This document shows, in pieces, positions 12,679 to 24,347 of a stretch of 64,000 bases of DNA. Both the position numbers and the translations under genes were made by a program. The notes below the pieces were generated by a model, which was not told the origin of the DNA, searched no databases, and saw only the letters and a list, made by a program, of their open reading frames with translations. Source of the DNA: Hofstenia miamia (Eukaryota; Xenacoelomorpha; Acoela); NCBI GenBank assembly GCA_004352715.1, contig SCFE01000006.1, positions 800,479 to 864,478 on the forward strand. The letters run 5' to 3'. Each line of letters starts with the position of its first letter. Position 1 is the stretch's first letter.

Positions 12679-13057
12679 ATTTGAAAAATTTCCGTATCAT
12701 ACCAGAATTCTAGATTCGCTACTGCCAAAATTTGAATTTGGAATTTATTTTTTTTGTAAATCCCTATTTTGCAATTTTTAAATTTTATTGGGTCTCGCAG
12801 GGTCAGGGTCACAGGGTTAAATCTTTTCAGAATTGCATGTGTCATTGGGTCACACTTNNNNNNNNNNNNNNNNNNNNNTATTTGAAAAATTTCCGTATCA
12901 TACCAGAATTCTAGATTCGCTACTGCCAAAATTTGAATTTGGAATTTATTTTTTTTGTAAATCCCTATTTTGCAATTTTTAAATTTTATTGGGTCTCGCA
13001 GGGTCAGGGTCACAGGGTTAAATCTTTTCAGAATTGCATGTGTCATTGGGTCACACT
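12679..13057. repeat. Identical direct copies on both sides of a short N gap
   Basis: The segment of about 178 bp ending at 12857 reappears, apparently without change, starting at 12879, separated only by 21 N (12858-12878). An identical sequence at both gap edges is typical of unmerged contig ends rather than a real tandem duplication. It creates a spurious 163-codon frame with a repeated protein segment on the minus strand. Confidence 0.8.
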
Positions 13058-13087
13058 TTGTAACCCTGTTACAACTCTGATTAGAGT

Positions 13088-16000
13088 ATACCATTTTACA
13101 CATCATTCTTGATGTTGATGGCAGATATTTGCGCAATCACACATTTTTAATATCATCCCTACTTGGAGGCTGTTCTACTGGTCCTAGTTTGTAGAGTTGT
13201 TGTACCGCACTGACATTAAATGTGCGAAATCTAGGTGAATGTGGACCAAACATTTCGCAAACATATTTTAGCTTAATCAATATAACACAATAGCAAATAT
13301 TAAACTCAATTTGTTCTAGTTAAAATTTAAAAGTTTGTCCAGGTTCTGTCCTGTTTTTTCGATCCCGTCCCAATTATGAAATCAGTAACGGGATCAGTCC
13401 TGCAGAACTCTATTTGATGGCATATTTAATGTTTGCTATTCATAATTATTTTAAAACGTGATTTTCTAAATAATTATACATGGCTTGAAAAGAATTCAAC
13501 CATTTCAATCTGATTTATTTGAGATTTCAGCCTAAATATGCATTTATTTTGATTTTAATTCAAAGGAAATCTGCTGACGTAGTCCATTAAGCAGTAATGT
13601 TCTGAACAGATAAAAGGGAAGTAAATAAAAATTGACCTTTAACAGTGTCATTCTGTTTATTAATGATCTAGAGGAATTGAACGAAGCCAATCAAAATTGT
13701 ATCCTTAAGATGCAATTGGGAGACACTTTTGAGAATATTTTTTAAAAGTGCGCATAAATTCAAAATACTAAATTGTTATATATTTGTGGTTGAGTAAACA
13801 ATGCTATGAATAAATTTTATTAAAACTAAAACTTCAGAAAAATTGTGTCAAAGCAAAAAAAATATTAGATTAAGTTTCGAATATGAATAATTCAAGAATT
13901 TAAAAAATAATGAGTTGTTCATAGTTGAATTATACCACATTCATTTTAAATCGCACTTCTTTTTAAAATACATTTAATACTTTTACAAAGAAATATCTGA
14001 TTTTCAATTGCGTCATCGACGAAGTTCAACTATCAAATTTAAGGTCAATTTAAAGGTAAATGTTATTTATAATTTCGTTTCTAACTTTTTTAAAAAATAA
14101 TTAGAAAATATTGAATAAATAATTGAATTTATGAATTAGAATCAATTAAGTATACAAAAGGAATTTTAAGAATAGAAATTTGTATAACAATAATTTGTAA
14201 TATAATAAAGAAGATGCTCATTGTGTGAAATAGCAGGCATTCATTTTGTCAGGTTGAATTCTTCTAGTAAAATATTTAAATAAGCTCTATCATATTCAAT
14301 ACATTTATTTAATGTTGAGATAAATGATATCAATTTTAGTACATTTTAACAAAACTTCCGTAATAATACACCCAAATAGTTTTGAATCTGAACATTGTAG
14401 ATGCCTCACATTTGCGTATAATTTTTCAATCAATTATTTTAAGAATTTGTTCGTCAATTGGATGTGGGTGGAGCTACTGGTTGGGTTGTGAATAACTTTG
14501 AACATAGCTGTAGAATTGTTGTGTAAACAATCATTGGAGATTCAGTCATTGCCAACCTCTTAATTATGAATTTCTTTACAAGTCTAAAACTCTAACTTAT
14601 TTTTAAACTGTTACTTTTGAAAAGATAAGGCATGTTTAAGGTAGAACTGTGTGGGTACAACTTTAAAAAGTCGGGTAAAATTGTAATTTTAAGATCAATT
14701 TGATGTGCTACTATTTAATGTAAATTCTAATAGCTACCCACCACGCAGCCCTGGTTGAACAAAAACTGTGGAATATGGGCATTGGTTTACTACGGCCAAC
14801 GAGAAACAGTTTCTTAGTCATCTTTAATAGTGGCTGCATGCTGTTAGGCGAGACATGTACTTATTAATTGTATTAATTTCATGTACCATAAACATATTTC
14901 TCATTGGAATTTGAAGTGAGCTGAGGAGGCTAACTATATAATATAGAAAAAAGAAAGTTTGATGGATTAATATCTTTCTATTCGCTTGCAAATTTGTTAT
15001 ATTTTCTTTTTTATATTTTGCATTATTGTTTTCATTGTTTTTTTGTTATAATTTGTTATACTTTTTAAGAAACATGAATAATGTGCTTTCGCGGGTAACG
15101 GCTGGTTACGGGTAAAACTTTTATGGGTACGGGGTACAAAGCAGAAAAGTCGGCTGTTTAAGTGGACTGGAAAAGTCTTAGCCAGACAGCACTAATTTAA
15201 AGGGAGGGGGGTCCAGATTATCCAATCTGAGAAAAATTACAAAGGTACTCGTATCCTTAAGCATTAAAAATAATCAGTAAGTTTAGGAGTGAATACTGGC
15301 TAAGGGAATATAAGCTGCAATTAAAAGCTTAGAAAATTACATCAATACTCAATTCAATATTAATTTATATCATCCCATTCCCCATGATGTTATTCACATG
15401 ATAATATTTAATGAAGTTTAGACATTTTGATATAACGCCGATTTTTGTAAGCAAGAATTAAATTCTAAGAAAATGAATACATTTGAGAAAGAAGTTGGGC
15501 ATTGGTGCCCATCCCCAACAATAAATTCTGGAGACATCCCTGTCTGTAGAAACTAAAAATATAGTATATTATGTCAGTGGATCTTAGGCTTAATTTCACA
15601 AATATTTGATTTAGAACTTTTTGTCCACATTTTCTGTGGGTTCCAGGACTAATGGCCGGATGAGCCATAAAGTATGTGCAGGTTTGGATGTCAGTCAAAC
15701 TGTGTTAAAGAAAAAATTTGAGTCCACACCACGATTGTTTTTAAAAATACGACAATGCAACTATTAGGACATGTATTGAATTTTAGAAAATAAATTTCAA
15801 AAATATATTTATCTAACTAGAAGAACAGTATTACTTCATTGTAGACTAATAAATCTGTCTGCAAATTAATTAACAGCAGTGTGGAATGCAAAAGCAATTT
15901 GACGTTAATGAAATTCTTCTCTATAGCTGTTTATAATTTCCTTAATGATATTTATTATACAATTGATATGTGAATCACATCTTACATGGAAGCAGTTTTA

Positions 16001-16258
16001 AGATTTTTCCAACCTTTCGGTGTTCACAGCAACTTTGTAACCGACAAGTTATGATCTTATTATTATATAGGTTTGAAAAGAAAGTTATTGCCGAAACATG
16101 TCTATTGAGCAATCACAACAAATACAAGGTTTGTAAAGAAAATTTTTGCTGACGGTAAAACGCATGCAAATTTCTTTTATTTTATTTTACACTCATTTGG
16201 ACCAATTACATGATGACATAATCTTTACTAGTTTTCTCACAATTTTTTTAGCATGAAG
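13088..16258. other. AT-rich non-coding region
   Basis: No gene is recognised. GC-richer patches look like ends of hAT MITEs: 13194-13420 (TAGAGTT at both sides, no convincing TSD), a 110-bp inverted repeat at about 14644-14753 (GTGTGGGTA against GCGTGGTGGGTA), and a GGGTAACGG/GGGTACGGGG block at 15090-15135. None could be closed with a convincing TSD. Confidence 0.5.
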
Positions 16259-16261
16259 TTT

Positions 16262-16651
16262 AATTGCGATGGATATTGATATACTATTGCTATAAACGAG
16301 GTTTAAATCAACCTCAAATTGCTAATGAAATAAACTCAACGCTTTGGCAGCATACAATATGTTTACGAACATGGAAAAACTTAGGGAATAAATTAAATAT
16401 GGGTGATTTTTCATTCGCAATATCTGTAAGCAGCTTGGTGTTTCACTTGTCACAATAACAAATCATCTTAAGAAGATAGACAAAAGATACTTGTGCAATA
16501 GCTGGGTTCCACATTATTTATCACGTGAAAGCAAACTTAATCGAGTAACTGTGTGTAATGATTTACTTTTAAGATACCAACAGAATTTTTTTTAGAGATG
16601 GAACTTCTATGTTATCAGAAAGATGGCAAAGAGTCATTGACGGAGAGGGTT
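16262..16651 (+). pseudogene. Internally deleted mariner transposase
   Basis: In shifting frames the segment encodes the N-terminal helix-turn-helix region of a mariner transposase (ILIYYCYKRGLNQPQIANEI, then SLVTITNHLKKI). This is followed by the linker motif WVPHYLSRESKLNRVTVCND, where family members read WVPHxLxxxNKxxRV, and then directly by a C-terminal end (LSERWQRVIDGEG and a stop). The catalytic DDE/D core between linker and C-terminus is missing, so it cannot encode an active transposase. At least two frameshifts are present. I could not identify terminal inverted repeats. Assignment rests on the motif order and is fairly secure; the subfamily is not. Confidence 0.7.
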
Positions 16652-19510
16652 AATGTATTTAACTATTGTAACCTTGTATTGTTCAATAAACATGTTTCGT
16701 CGAAAACTTTTACAAACCTATATAAGACATGTCCCCAATATCAGCTAATGTTAGTGGATAGAAGATCGGACATCTACATCATATTTAGATGTTCATGCTG
16801 TAAACAATCTTTAATCCTAAGAAGCTTTACACATCTACGCTTCGAACCTTGATCATATCATATAAATAAGAAGAATTTCGGTACCTGTATTATTTCAGAA
16901 TTTAGGCTAGAGTTTAACTGTCTCTCTTAAACCTTCCTTAGTTCATTGTCCTCTGAAATATTAATATTCTAATACAACCAATTAAGTATTATTTATTACT
17001 GAACCACAAACTGTACCAATGTTTGAGAGGGGCTAGGGGTAATTGCACAAAATACAAACAAAGAAGTTTCACTGCCAGAAACTGTTGTATTGGAGTAACA
17101 ATCATCACACATTATATTTAAACTGCAACCTGCAACGAATGTCTAGTCAGGGAGTTCATGAGATCGGTGCTTGTCAAACGTACCTGTTATTGATTGTACA
17201 TATTTATCTATATATATATATGCATCACTGTAACTTTACAATTCTTAATAAAATATTTTTTAACTTAAACAAACACTGAAATAACAGGTAAAGGAAGCGA
17301 CATAAATCCATTAGCAGTAAATCAGTGCTAAGACAGGGTTGATGAAATTTCCCCACCTGTAAAAAATTAGCAAGATTTTGATCACTTGAATTGCATTGCC
17401 CAAGGTTTTCATAATTCAACTGCTGGCTTTGTACAGGATTTTTTGAGCTGAACCTCTTTGTTGATAGTTATATTACACTAATGTCAATATGGATCTACAA
17501 TTCTGCAATTCCTCTTCCTGCATTGAACCTACTAGTAATTTGCTACATTCTTCTATTTAATATTTTCTGCAATCCATGACTTCATCAGATAGCAGTGAGT
17601 ATCACTATTCAGTAGTGTTGTAAAACATTGTGACCACGAACTAATAAGTCATGATCAAAGATGGACGTGGGTGCGGGCTTAAGCGCGCGGGTTGTAGTTT
17701 TACCCGCATTTTTGTGTGTAATATTAAAGTAATACAATATTAACTATACTACGAAATCTATATAATTTAATATATTTATATCATTCACTCAATTATACAA
17801 AATTAATAGAAAGTCTATTCATATATATATATATANNNNNNNNNNNNNNNNNNNNNNNNNNNNNNNNNNNNNNNNNNNNNNNNNNNNNNNNNNNNNNNNN
17901 NNNNNNNNNNNNNNNNNNNNNNNNNNNNNNNNNNNNNNNNNNNNNNNNNNNNNNNNNNNNNNNNNNNNNNNNNNNNNNNNNNNNNNNNNNNNNNNNNNNN
18001 NNNNNNNNNNNNNNNNNNNNNNNNNNNNNNNNNNNNNNNNNNNNNNNNNNNNNNNNNNNNNNNNNNNNNNNNNNNNNNNNNNNNNNNNNNNNNNNNNNNN
18101 NNNNNNNNNNNNNNNNNNNNNNNNNNNNNNNNNNNNNNNNNNNNNNNNNNNNNNNNNNNNNNNNNNNNNNNNNNNNNNNNNNNNNNNNNNNNNNNNNNNN
18201 NNNNNNNNNNNNNNNNNNNNNNNNNNNNNNNNNNNNNNNNNNNNNNNNNNNNNNNNNNNNNNNNNNNNNNNNNNNNNNNNNNNNNNNNNNNNNNNNNNNN
18301 NNNNNNNNNNNNNNNNNNNNNNNNNNNNNNNNNNNNNNNNNNNNNNNNNNNNNNNNNNNNNNNNNNNNNNNNNNNNNNNNNNNNNNNNNNNNNNNNNNNN
18401 NNNNNNNNNNNNNNNNNNNNNNNNNNNNNNNNNNNNNNNNNNNNNNNNNNNNNNNNNNNNNNNNNNNNNNNNNNNNNNNNNNNNNNNNNNNNNNNNNNNN
18501 NNNNNNNNNNNNNNNNNNNNNNNNNNNNNNNNNNNNNNNNNNNNNNNNNNNNNNNNNNNNNNNNNNNNNNNNNNNNNNNNNNNNNNNNNNNNNNNNNNNN
18601 NNNNNNNNNNNNNNNNNNNNNNNNNNNNNNNNNNNNNNNNNNNNNNNNNNNNNNNNNNNNNNNNNNNNNNNNNNNNNNNNNNNNNNNNNNNNNNNNNNNN
18701 NNNNNNNNNNNNNNNNNNNNNNNNNNNNNNNNNNNNNNNNNNNNNNNNNNNNNNNNNNNNNNNNNNNNNNNNNNNNNNNNNNNNNNNNNNNNNNNNNNNN
18801 NNNNNNNNNNNNNNNNNNNNNNNNNNNNNNNNNNNTATATATATATATATATATATATAATTCCAAGTTTCTCACAATAAGTACATTACAAAGGTCAGTT
18901 GCAGGTTACAAAATGACTTTTACCTTGCAAATATTATTATTTAAAATTTTTAATATGTTATATGATTACTGGTATATCGCTGAAATAAACAAAATTTAAC
19001 TCTATTCTTGAAAAACCCGTTTTATATCATCAGTTCACAATAATTTAACGGACTTTTATACAAATGAAATGCTATAAAGAGCATGTTTATCATTTGCTAA
19101 GCACATAACCGTAGTTGACGCAATTAATATATTCAATATGCACATGTTTGTACACATCGTACTAAAGATATTTTGCCAAATTCTGTCTAAAAACAAATTC
19201 TCTTCTTTCTAAAGTCTAATTAAAGTAAAATTCGATTCCATTTAGAATGCAAAGTAATTGTCAACGCCAAGCATTTTATTATATAAAGGCTGAAAATACT
19301 TTTACAAATTAAGTTAATTATTTTTTCGTAATAGACATAGGCTTATTCTCATATTTCATCCAATCATGCCAAACTGCAAGTTGGTTTATCGAATTTTTCT
19401 CTTTCATTTTAATTAGATGGAATTTCCATGAGTTAATCAAAATTTTATTATAAATATTTTTGTACTATTTTGAACTCTTAATAATAACTTAGTGTTAGCC
19501 AATTTTAGAA
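16652..19510. other. Non-coding, contains a 1000-N gap
   Basis: No gene is recognised. A GTGGGTGCGGGC...GCGCGGG...ACCCGC block at 17664-17710 resembles a hAT subterminal region; its partner may lie in the gap at 17836-18835. A short (TA)n run is at 17209-17222. Confidence 0.5.
17836..18835. other. Assembly gap, exactly 1000 N, between (TA)n runs
   Basis: Flanked by TA runs at 17821-17835 and 18836-18858. The round length suggests a default gap size rather than a measured one. Confidence 0.95.
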
Positions 19511-19843
19511 TAGAGCCCTGTGAATGTATGAAATCAAATCCGAGTCTGAAACAATTTTGGCGCAGTGCAGGGGCACTTCTAGGAATTTCTTGTGGGGTAC
19601 TAAAATTCCATGTAAATTTTTGTATGAAGCGTATAAATCACATTTTTTAATTGAAATTGTAAAGTAAATTGCTAAAGCTTTTGTAGTTTTTGAAGTCGTT
19701 TTTTACAATAAATATTAACAACAGATGAGTTTGCAATAGAAATCATTACGTAAACCACAATATATTTTTGGATTAAATTCAGATTCAGATTCACAAATCT
19801 TTTACCTGAACAATAGGATTCGCAAATTTGACATCAAGAGCTA
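19511..19843. mobile_element. Probable hAT-type MITE
   Basis: The ends read TAGAGCCCTGTGAATG and, on the opposite strand, TAGCTCTTGATGTC, a loose inverted repeat starting TAG as in many hAT elements. The right part is homologous to 12437-12570. No matching 8-bp flanks were found, so the boundaries are approximate. The right end touches a LINE remnant. Confidence 0.45.
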
Positions 19844-21400
19844 GGTTAATTGATTCCTTCTGCTATGAGTAGTCTTAAACTCATCTTGTCTAGAAGTTAA
19901 AAAGTATCGTTTGTCATCTGCAAAGAAATTGCGTGCAACTCCAATGCGGTCCAAACAGAACCCAACAAAATCATTATATATTAAAAATAAAATAGAACAC
20001 AACATCGAACCTTGTGGAATGCCACAAAGAGAAGGACTTCCTCTGGATATTAGCGATTTATGTTCTGCAAATCTCTGTCGTTTACTTAGATTGTATCTGA
20101 TCCACTTGTGAACTGTTGAGACTATACTACTTTCATTCCATATTCTAAGAAGAAATTCATGATCAACAAAGTCAAAAGCTGAGCTTCGATCAAGTTGAAC
20201 AAGTAGAGTTGCTAGTTTTAAGCACAAAATATTTTCCTCAAATGATGTACGATAATATGATATTTGGTAGAAGGCATTTGGGTAACATTAAACAAAAGTT
20301 CAATCCGAAGTCGTAACGACAAATCTCGAACAATATTAATCTGCTAAACAATTTGCTAATTCTCTGCCTCCCAAATTATTATCTGATCAAGTATGTGACA
20401 CTTGACATGGGTAGGTCCTTTGCTAAATATTCTACAGAACGTTCATGAAATATACATTGAGAAATTACCATTATAAAAATCTTGATTTCAAAAGTATAAA
20501 TATTTTTTTATTTGGAATAAAGCAGCATTTGCAAATAGGATTCTATTTTCTCTAGAAAATCTTTGACAGTAAAAGTTGAGGAGGGATAGACACGTATTAC
20601 TTTGCAAACTTGAGTATTTTTTTTTATACAAATCACATTCAAGACATTCAATTGACTTAAGTCTTTATTTGCTATAATGTATCTCAATTAAATATTCTTC
20701 CGATGTATAATAGTAATTCCATTGCCACTACCACAAGACCTGGGATTATTTAACTACTTAAATTCAATATAATTAATGGTCGATGTTTCCACAAGAAAGC
20801 AAATATCTATAGAATGTATTCACAAATATTAATGTTTTGTTTTGTATTGAGCGTGGGTTAATGATAACATTAATTTACGCGACAGTTACTTATTATGCTC
20901 CTGGATATTCAATAAACTACAACTTGAAAAATGTCCTGTTTATTGTGGCAAAGCTTGAGATCTCGTATTTTTAAATCACTTCTCTGATACTTGCTTTCAT
21001 TAACGAGCTCCCATTTTTAAAGAATATTCCTCAATTTGTTTTTCTGATGGTGATATAGCGTTAGATAGCAGTATAGTTCTTCAGATTGTATGCCAGTGAA
21101 ACCAGTTCTCATTTAGCTTCTCAGTAATATCGTCAGAGATCGTGTATGGCCTCCCCCCATATATCCATAATAATTTGAGGATCCTTTCCTAGAAAAAATA
21201 TAATGTCCTTAACAGCACTCATCAAATTCAAGATGTTTACATTTGCTTTCTTTATTTCCTTCTTTTGAAATTGCCAATCTTTATGCAATGTCTATAGTCA
21301 TCAGTTATCACAGTCTTTTACGAGCACATATTCCTGACCCAGCGACCCATTTGCAACTCTGAAAGCAATGCAAAGTATGTAGAAATTAATTACAAAATTC
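19844..21400 (-). pseudogene. Degenerate LINE (CR1/L2/Jockey-like), minus strand
   Basis: Read on the minus strand from about 21.4 kb down. There is a possible ORF1-like segment around 21.0-21.3 kb, then apurinic-endonuclease traces (NPRSIQNKTLIF, DICLLVET, NGITIIHRKNI) around 20.7-20.87 kb. A reverse transcriptase piece follows at 19841-20227: LDRSSAFDFVDHEFLL (catalytic Asp motif A region), GIPQGSMLCSILFLIYNDF (motif B, where P usually follows the L) and FADD (the second catalytic Asp pair). The segment between endonuclease and RT is too short, so internal sequence is deleted, and stops and frameshifts are frequent. The RT motifs are clear, the 5' half is inferred. Clade cannot be settled from the fragment. 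Confidence 0.75.
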
Positions 21401-22044
21401 TATCCTTCGATTTCTGAGGGAGCTTTTCACTAGGGTTAAATAATTGAAACTACACAGAACTTCGATGAATTTTCAGGTTATTGACAACTTAAATGCTGCA
21501 AGCGGAAATTAATAATTTTGCGGTCTAATTATAATAACCTTTTCTGAAAGCAGAGATGCATACTGTAAATATTTCTATTTGCATACAGTATTGGCTAAGA
21601 TGGGGATTCGAGATTAATTATAATGAATATGATATTTATATTCGACTCAGAGAATTCAATTAGCCAACAGTGCTTATCCATTTTCTTATTAAACATTCTG
21701 ATGATGTAGACCAGCGGTTCTTAACTTTTCTTCCCGGCGCCCTTTTTTAGAGGTTTCCATAAGCTGGCGCCCACCATAAAGTGATTGCTGTACAAAGATG
21801 AAGAGTGATACAGTGAAGTTTCATCGGATATAACGTTGTAGTGTTGGGCAATTAGGAAATTAAAACATACATTCTTAGAATATGATAAATCCGTATTCAT
21901 TATTACTTGAAGAAAATACGGGCATATTTAACTCAGTTCTCAACTAAAACATGTATATGACCCAAGCAAACAAATTTCAAATTAATATTAATAATAATCA
22001 GATAAATAAAAAAATACATATTAAAAAAGGCAGGAAAATTGTAA

Positions 22045-24156
22045 TTAATTATTACCTTGGGCCTGGTGAGAAGTTGCTAACTTAATAATATCAGGTTCAA
22101 TATTTAATAAACAAAGCTTTTTACATGTTTGAAATATATTTCTCTGTTTGGTTAAGCGTTGCAAAGCCAGACTGAATCTCTTCTCTACCAGGTATGATGA
22201 AGGAAAGGCTAACAGTAATAATTTGATTTTTTCCAAAGATGAGGATACTTATCTTGTTCCCTTGGCCAGAAAGCTTCATAGCCAATCTGCTGAAGCAACA
22301 CTTTACCAAAATCATTTTGCAAGTCTACAAGTTCTTCAACTAGATTTGGATCAGCATTATTTGCATCAGCCAGGAATAGATTTTCAATTCTTTGAGATCT
22401 TTAAATCTGATGAACAAATCTTCTTTCAGTGTTTGAAAATGAGAGGAATAGTAGTCTAGATCAATGTCTGACAAACATTAATCATCGGTTTGGTTTTCCT
22501 GCAGTGTATTTATGCTGGGAAACTGATCTAAGTCTACCCTTAGCAAACAGTTTTTGTAGAAATCTAATTGATAAGACACATTTTAGTTCTTTGCAATTTA
22601 ATGTTGACCTAGAGCTGGGCGCCGCCGCCACTGACATGTTTTAGATCAGCCAACCGCCGGCAAATTTAGACTGCTGATCCGATTAATTACTAAAACTATA
22701 TCAAGACAAACAAAATGTGTCATAAAAAAACCGCATTGAACGTCTTTGATTTGGTAGTGACTTTTAACATTGATTAGGTTGTCTTATTAATCAGATTGTC
22801 TGTAAGTGCATGAAGAACATTTTTACAGATAGATAGTTTCATATACTGTTTGCATCATATATACAGTTTTTACAGGGCCATAGGCCTTATAAAGTTTCCA
22901 TATGGAATATTATATGTCTAATCCAGTTCTATAGATGTCGCTCAGCCGCTGCACTGCCGCCGCGAAGTTATCGTATCTACGCCTCCATATTAGCCGGCTG
23001 ACGGTGGCGCCCACCTCTATGTTGACCTTATTTAATTTGTTGAAAATATCATACAAATAAGCGATATTTACTTTTTTACTTTCCAAATTAATACTCACTG
23101 TCTCATCCAATAATTTTAATTTAAAGAAATCAAGAACAGAATCATGGAGGCTATAAAAGCGTCGCAGACAGTTACCTTTCGAAAGCCATCGGACTTCTGT
23201 ATGTAGCAAGAGAGATTCAAAGTCTTCTTCATTTTCATGACAAAAAATTAGCAAAATATAAGGACATTCAATGAATGGGCTTTGATCTTATCCACTGTTT
23301 TGATAACAGCTTGCAGGGTGCTATGCAACCTGTCACTGAGATGCTTTGCAGCTAAAAGTTGTCTGTAAATGACACAGTGGATTGTAAAGATGCTCAGAAC
23401 TTCTCTTTTCAAATATGCTATAAATCCACGATGGCGTTCAACCATTGACGGTGCTCCATCGGTTGCACGTGCAATAATATTTGAAAGTGGAATTTCTTTC
23501 TGCTTAAAAAATTGTTCAACTGCCTCATACACCGTTGAACCTTTATTGTCAACCTCTAATTGTTTAGCAAACAGATACTCCTCAATAACTTCATGACTGG
23601 TATTTACATAGCGTATATATGCCAGTATCAAAGCTTTATTGTTACGTAGTGTTGTCTCGTCAAGCTGTAAAGAAAATTGGGTTGTTTTGAGTTCATCAAA
23701 AAGTTTATTTTCAATGTCATTTGCAATTTTCATCAATTCTAGAAAACTCTGAACTCAGTGGAATTGAATGTGTTACATCTTTTTGAGTGGGCATCATAGT
23801 ACTGATGATTTATTTCACTGCTGGTATAATAAGAGTTTCACCAATAGTGTGCGATTTTCCACATTTAGCAATGAGCTTTGAAATTTTGTAAGATGCAACA
23901 AGTCTTTTCTCAACTTCATTTCCGTATGATTTGAACAGTCCTCTAATGGTGCAACGTTTTCCAAATTTTTCTTTCAGATCACGAAAGTATGCTACATCCT
24001 TGTTTGCTTTTTCTGGATGCTTTACCTTCAAGTGACCAATCATTCTCGAAGGTTTCATTCCTTCATTGGTAAATGTTCATTATTCGCAGAGGGAATAACA
24101 CCATATTTAATGTATTCACTTGCGCATTGGCTACACTTTCGCTTTTGGTTACTCAT
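22045..24156 (-). pseudogene. hAT transposase, ZBED5-like, broken
   Basis: Domesticated relatives include ZBED5 and SCAND3; the ancestral protein cuts and pastes hAT DNA. From the 5' side on the minus strand there is an N-terminus starting at 24156 (MSNQKRKCSQCASEYIKYG). A BED zinc finger follows, of which only the second half (HLKVKHP) remains: the CxxC half is deleted together with a frameshift at about 24058. Next comes the catalytic region at 23248-23736 with FSLQLDETT (first catalytic Asp), RATDGAPSM and the HCV...Q block. EEDFESLLLHTEVRWLSKG follows after a frameshift near 23250. The C-terminal dimerisation segment is FPSSYLVEKRFS at about 22.2 kb, with a stop at 22045. The hAT MITE at 22610-23019 splits the gene before the C-terminal block. 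At least three lesions are visible, so it is inactive. The family call is firm because motif order and spacing are intact. Confidence 0.88.
22610..23019. mobile_element. hAT MITE nested in the hAT transposase gene
   Basis: The left end TAGAGCTGGGCGCCGCCG and right end (other strand) TAGAGGTGGGCGCCACCG form an inverted repeat with 16 of 18 matches. The flanks TGTTGACC at 22602-22609 and 23020-23027 are identical, a perfect 8-bp hAT target duplication. The 410-bp interior is AT-rich with GCC-rich subterminal blocks and no coding frame. Removing it with one TSD copy rejoins the host transposase. Confidence 0.92.
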
Positions 24157-24347
24157 CTTGTGCTTTATACTTTAACATACACAACAAGTTGATAAGTACG
24201 CACATCAAGAACTAAGTTAATGTAAACAAAGAGAGATCAACCATTATTATTGGTGAAAATATCGGCCGTGTTCACGAAACAAGCAATGATGGCTAAAAGT
24301 CGTGAGTGGCAACAGATAGAGAAAAGATGCCATAATAATTGCCAGTA

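Larger units (their letters stand above)
12171..13079. mobile_element. hAT-type MITE with 7/8 target duplication
   Basis: The left end AAAATTTGCAACCGG and right end (other strand) CAGAGTTGTAACAGG are a degenerate inverted repeat of the hAT style. The flanks ATTAGATT (12163-12170) and ATTAGAGT (13080-13087) match at 7 of 8 bases, the TSD length of hAT elements. Subterminal GGGTCA motifs recur near both ends. There is no transposase frame. The true length is uncertain because a 21-N gap is flanked by two identical copies of the same sequence, and a piece of another MITE (from about 12437) lies inside. Confidence 0.7.

Noticed and set aside
12732-13136. Repeated protein segment (FNPVTLTLRDP) on both sides of a gap
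   Set aside because: Caused by identical contig ends around N and lies in a non-coding MITE.
13194-13420. Possible hAT MITE with TAGAGTT ends
   Set aside because: Inverted similarity is short and the flanks share only TTTG, not an 8-bp TSD.
14644-14753. 110-bp inverted repeat (GTGTGGGTA / GCGTGGTGGGTA)
   Set aside because: Plausible hAT-like tips but the best flank match is 5 of 8; kept only as a note in the region entry.
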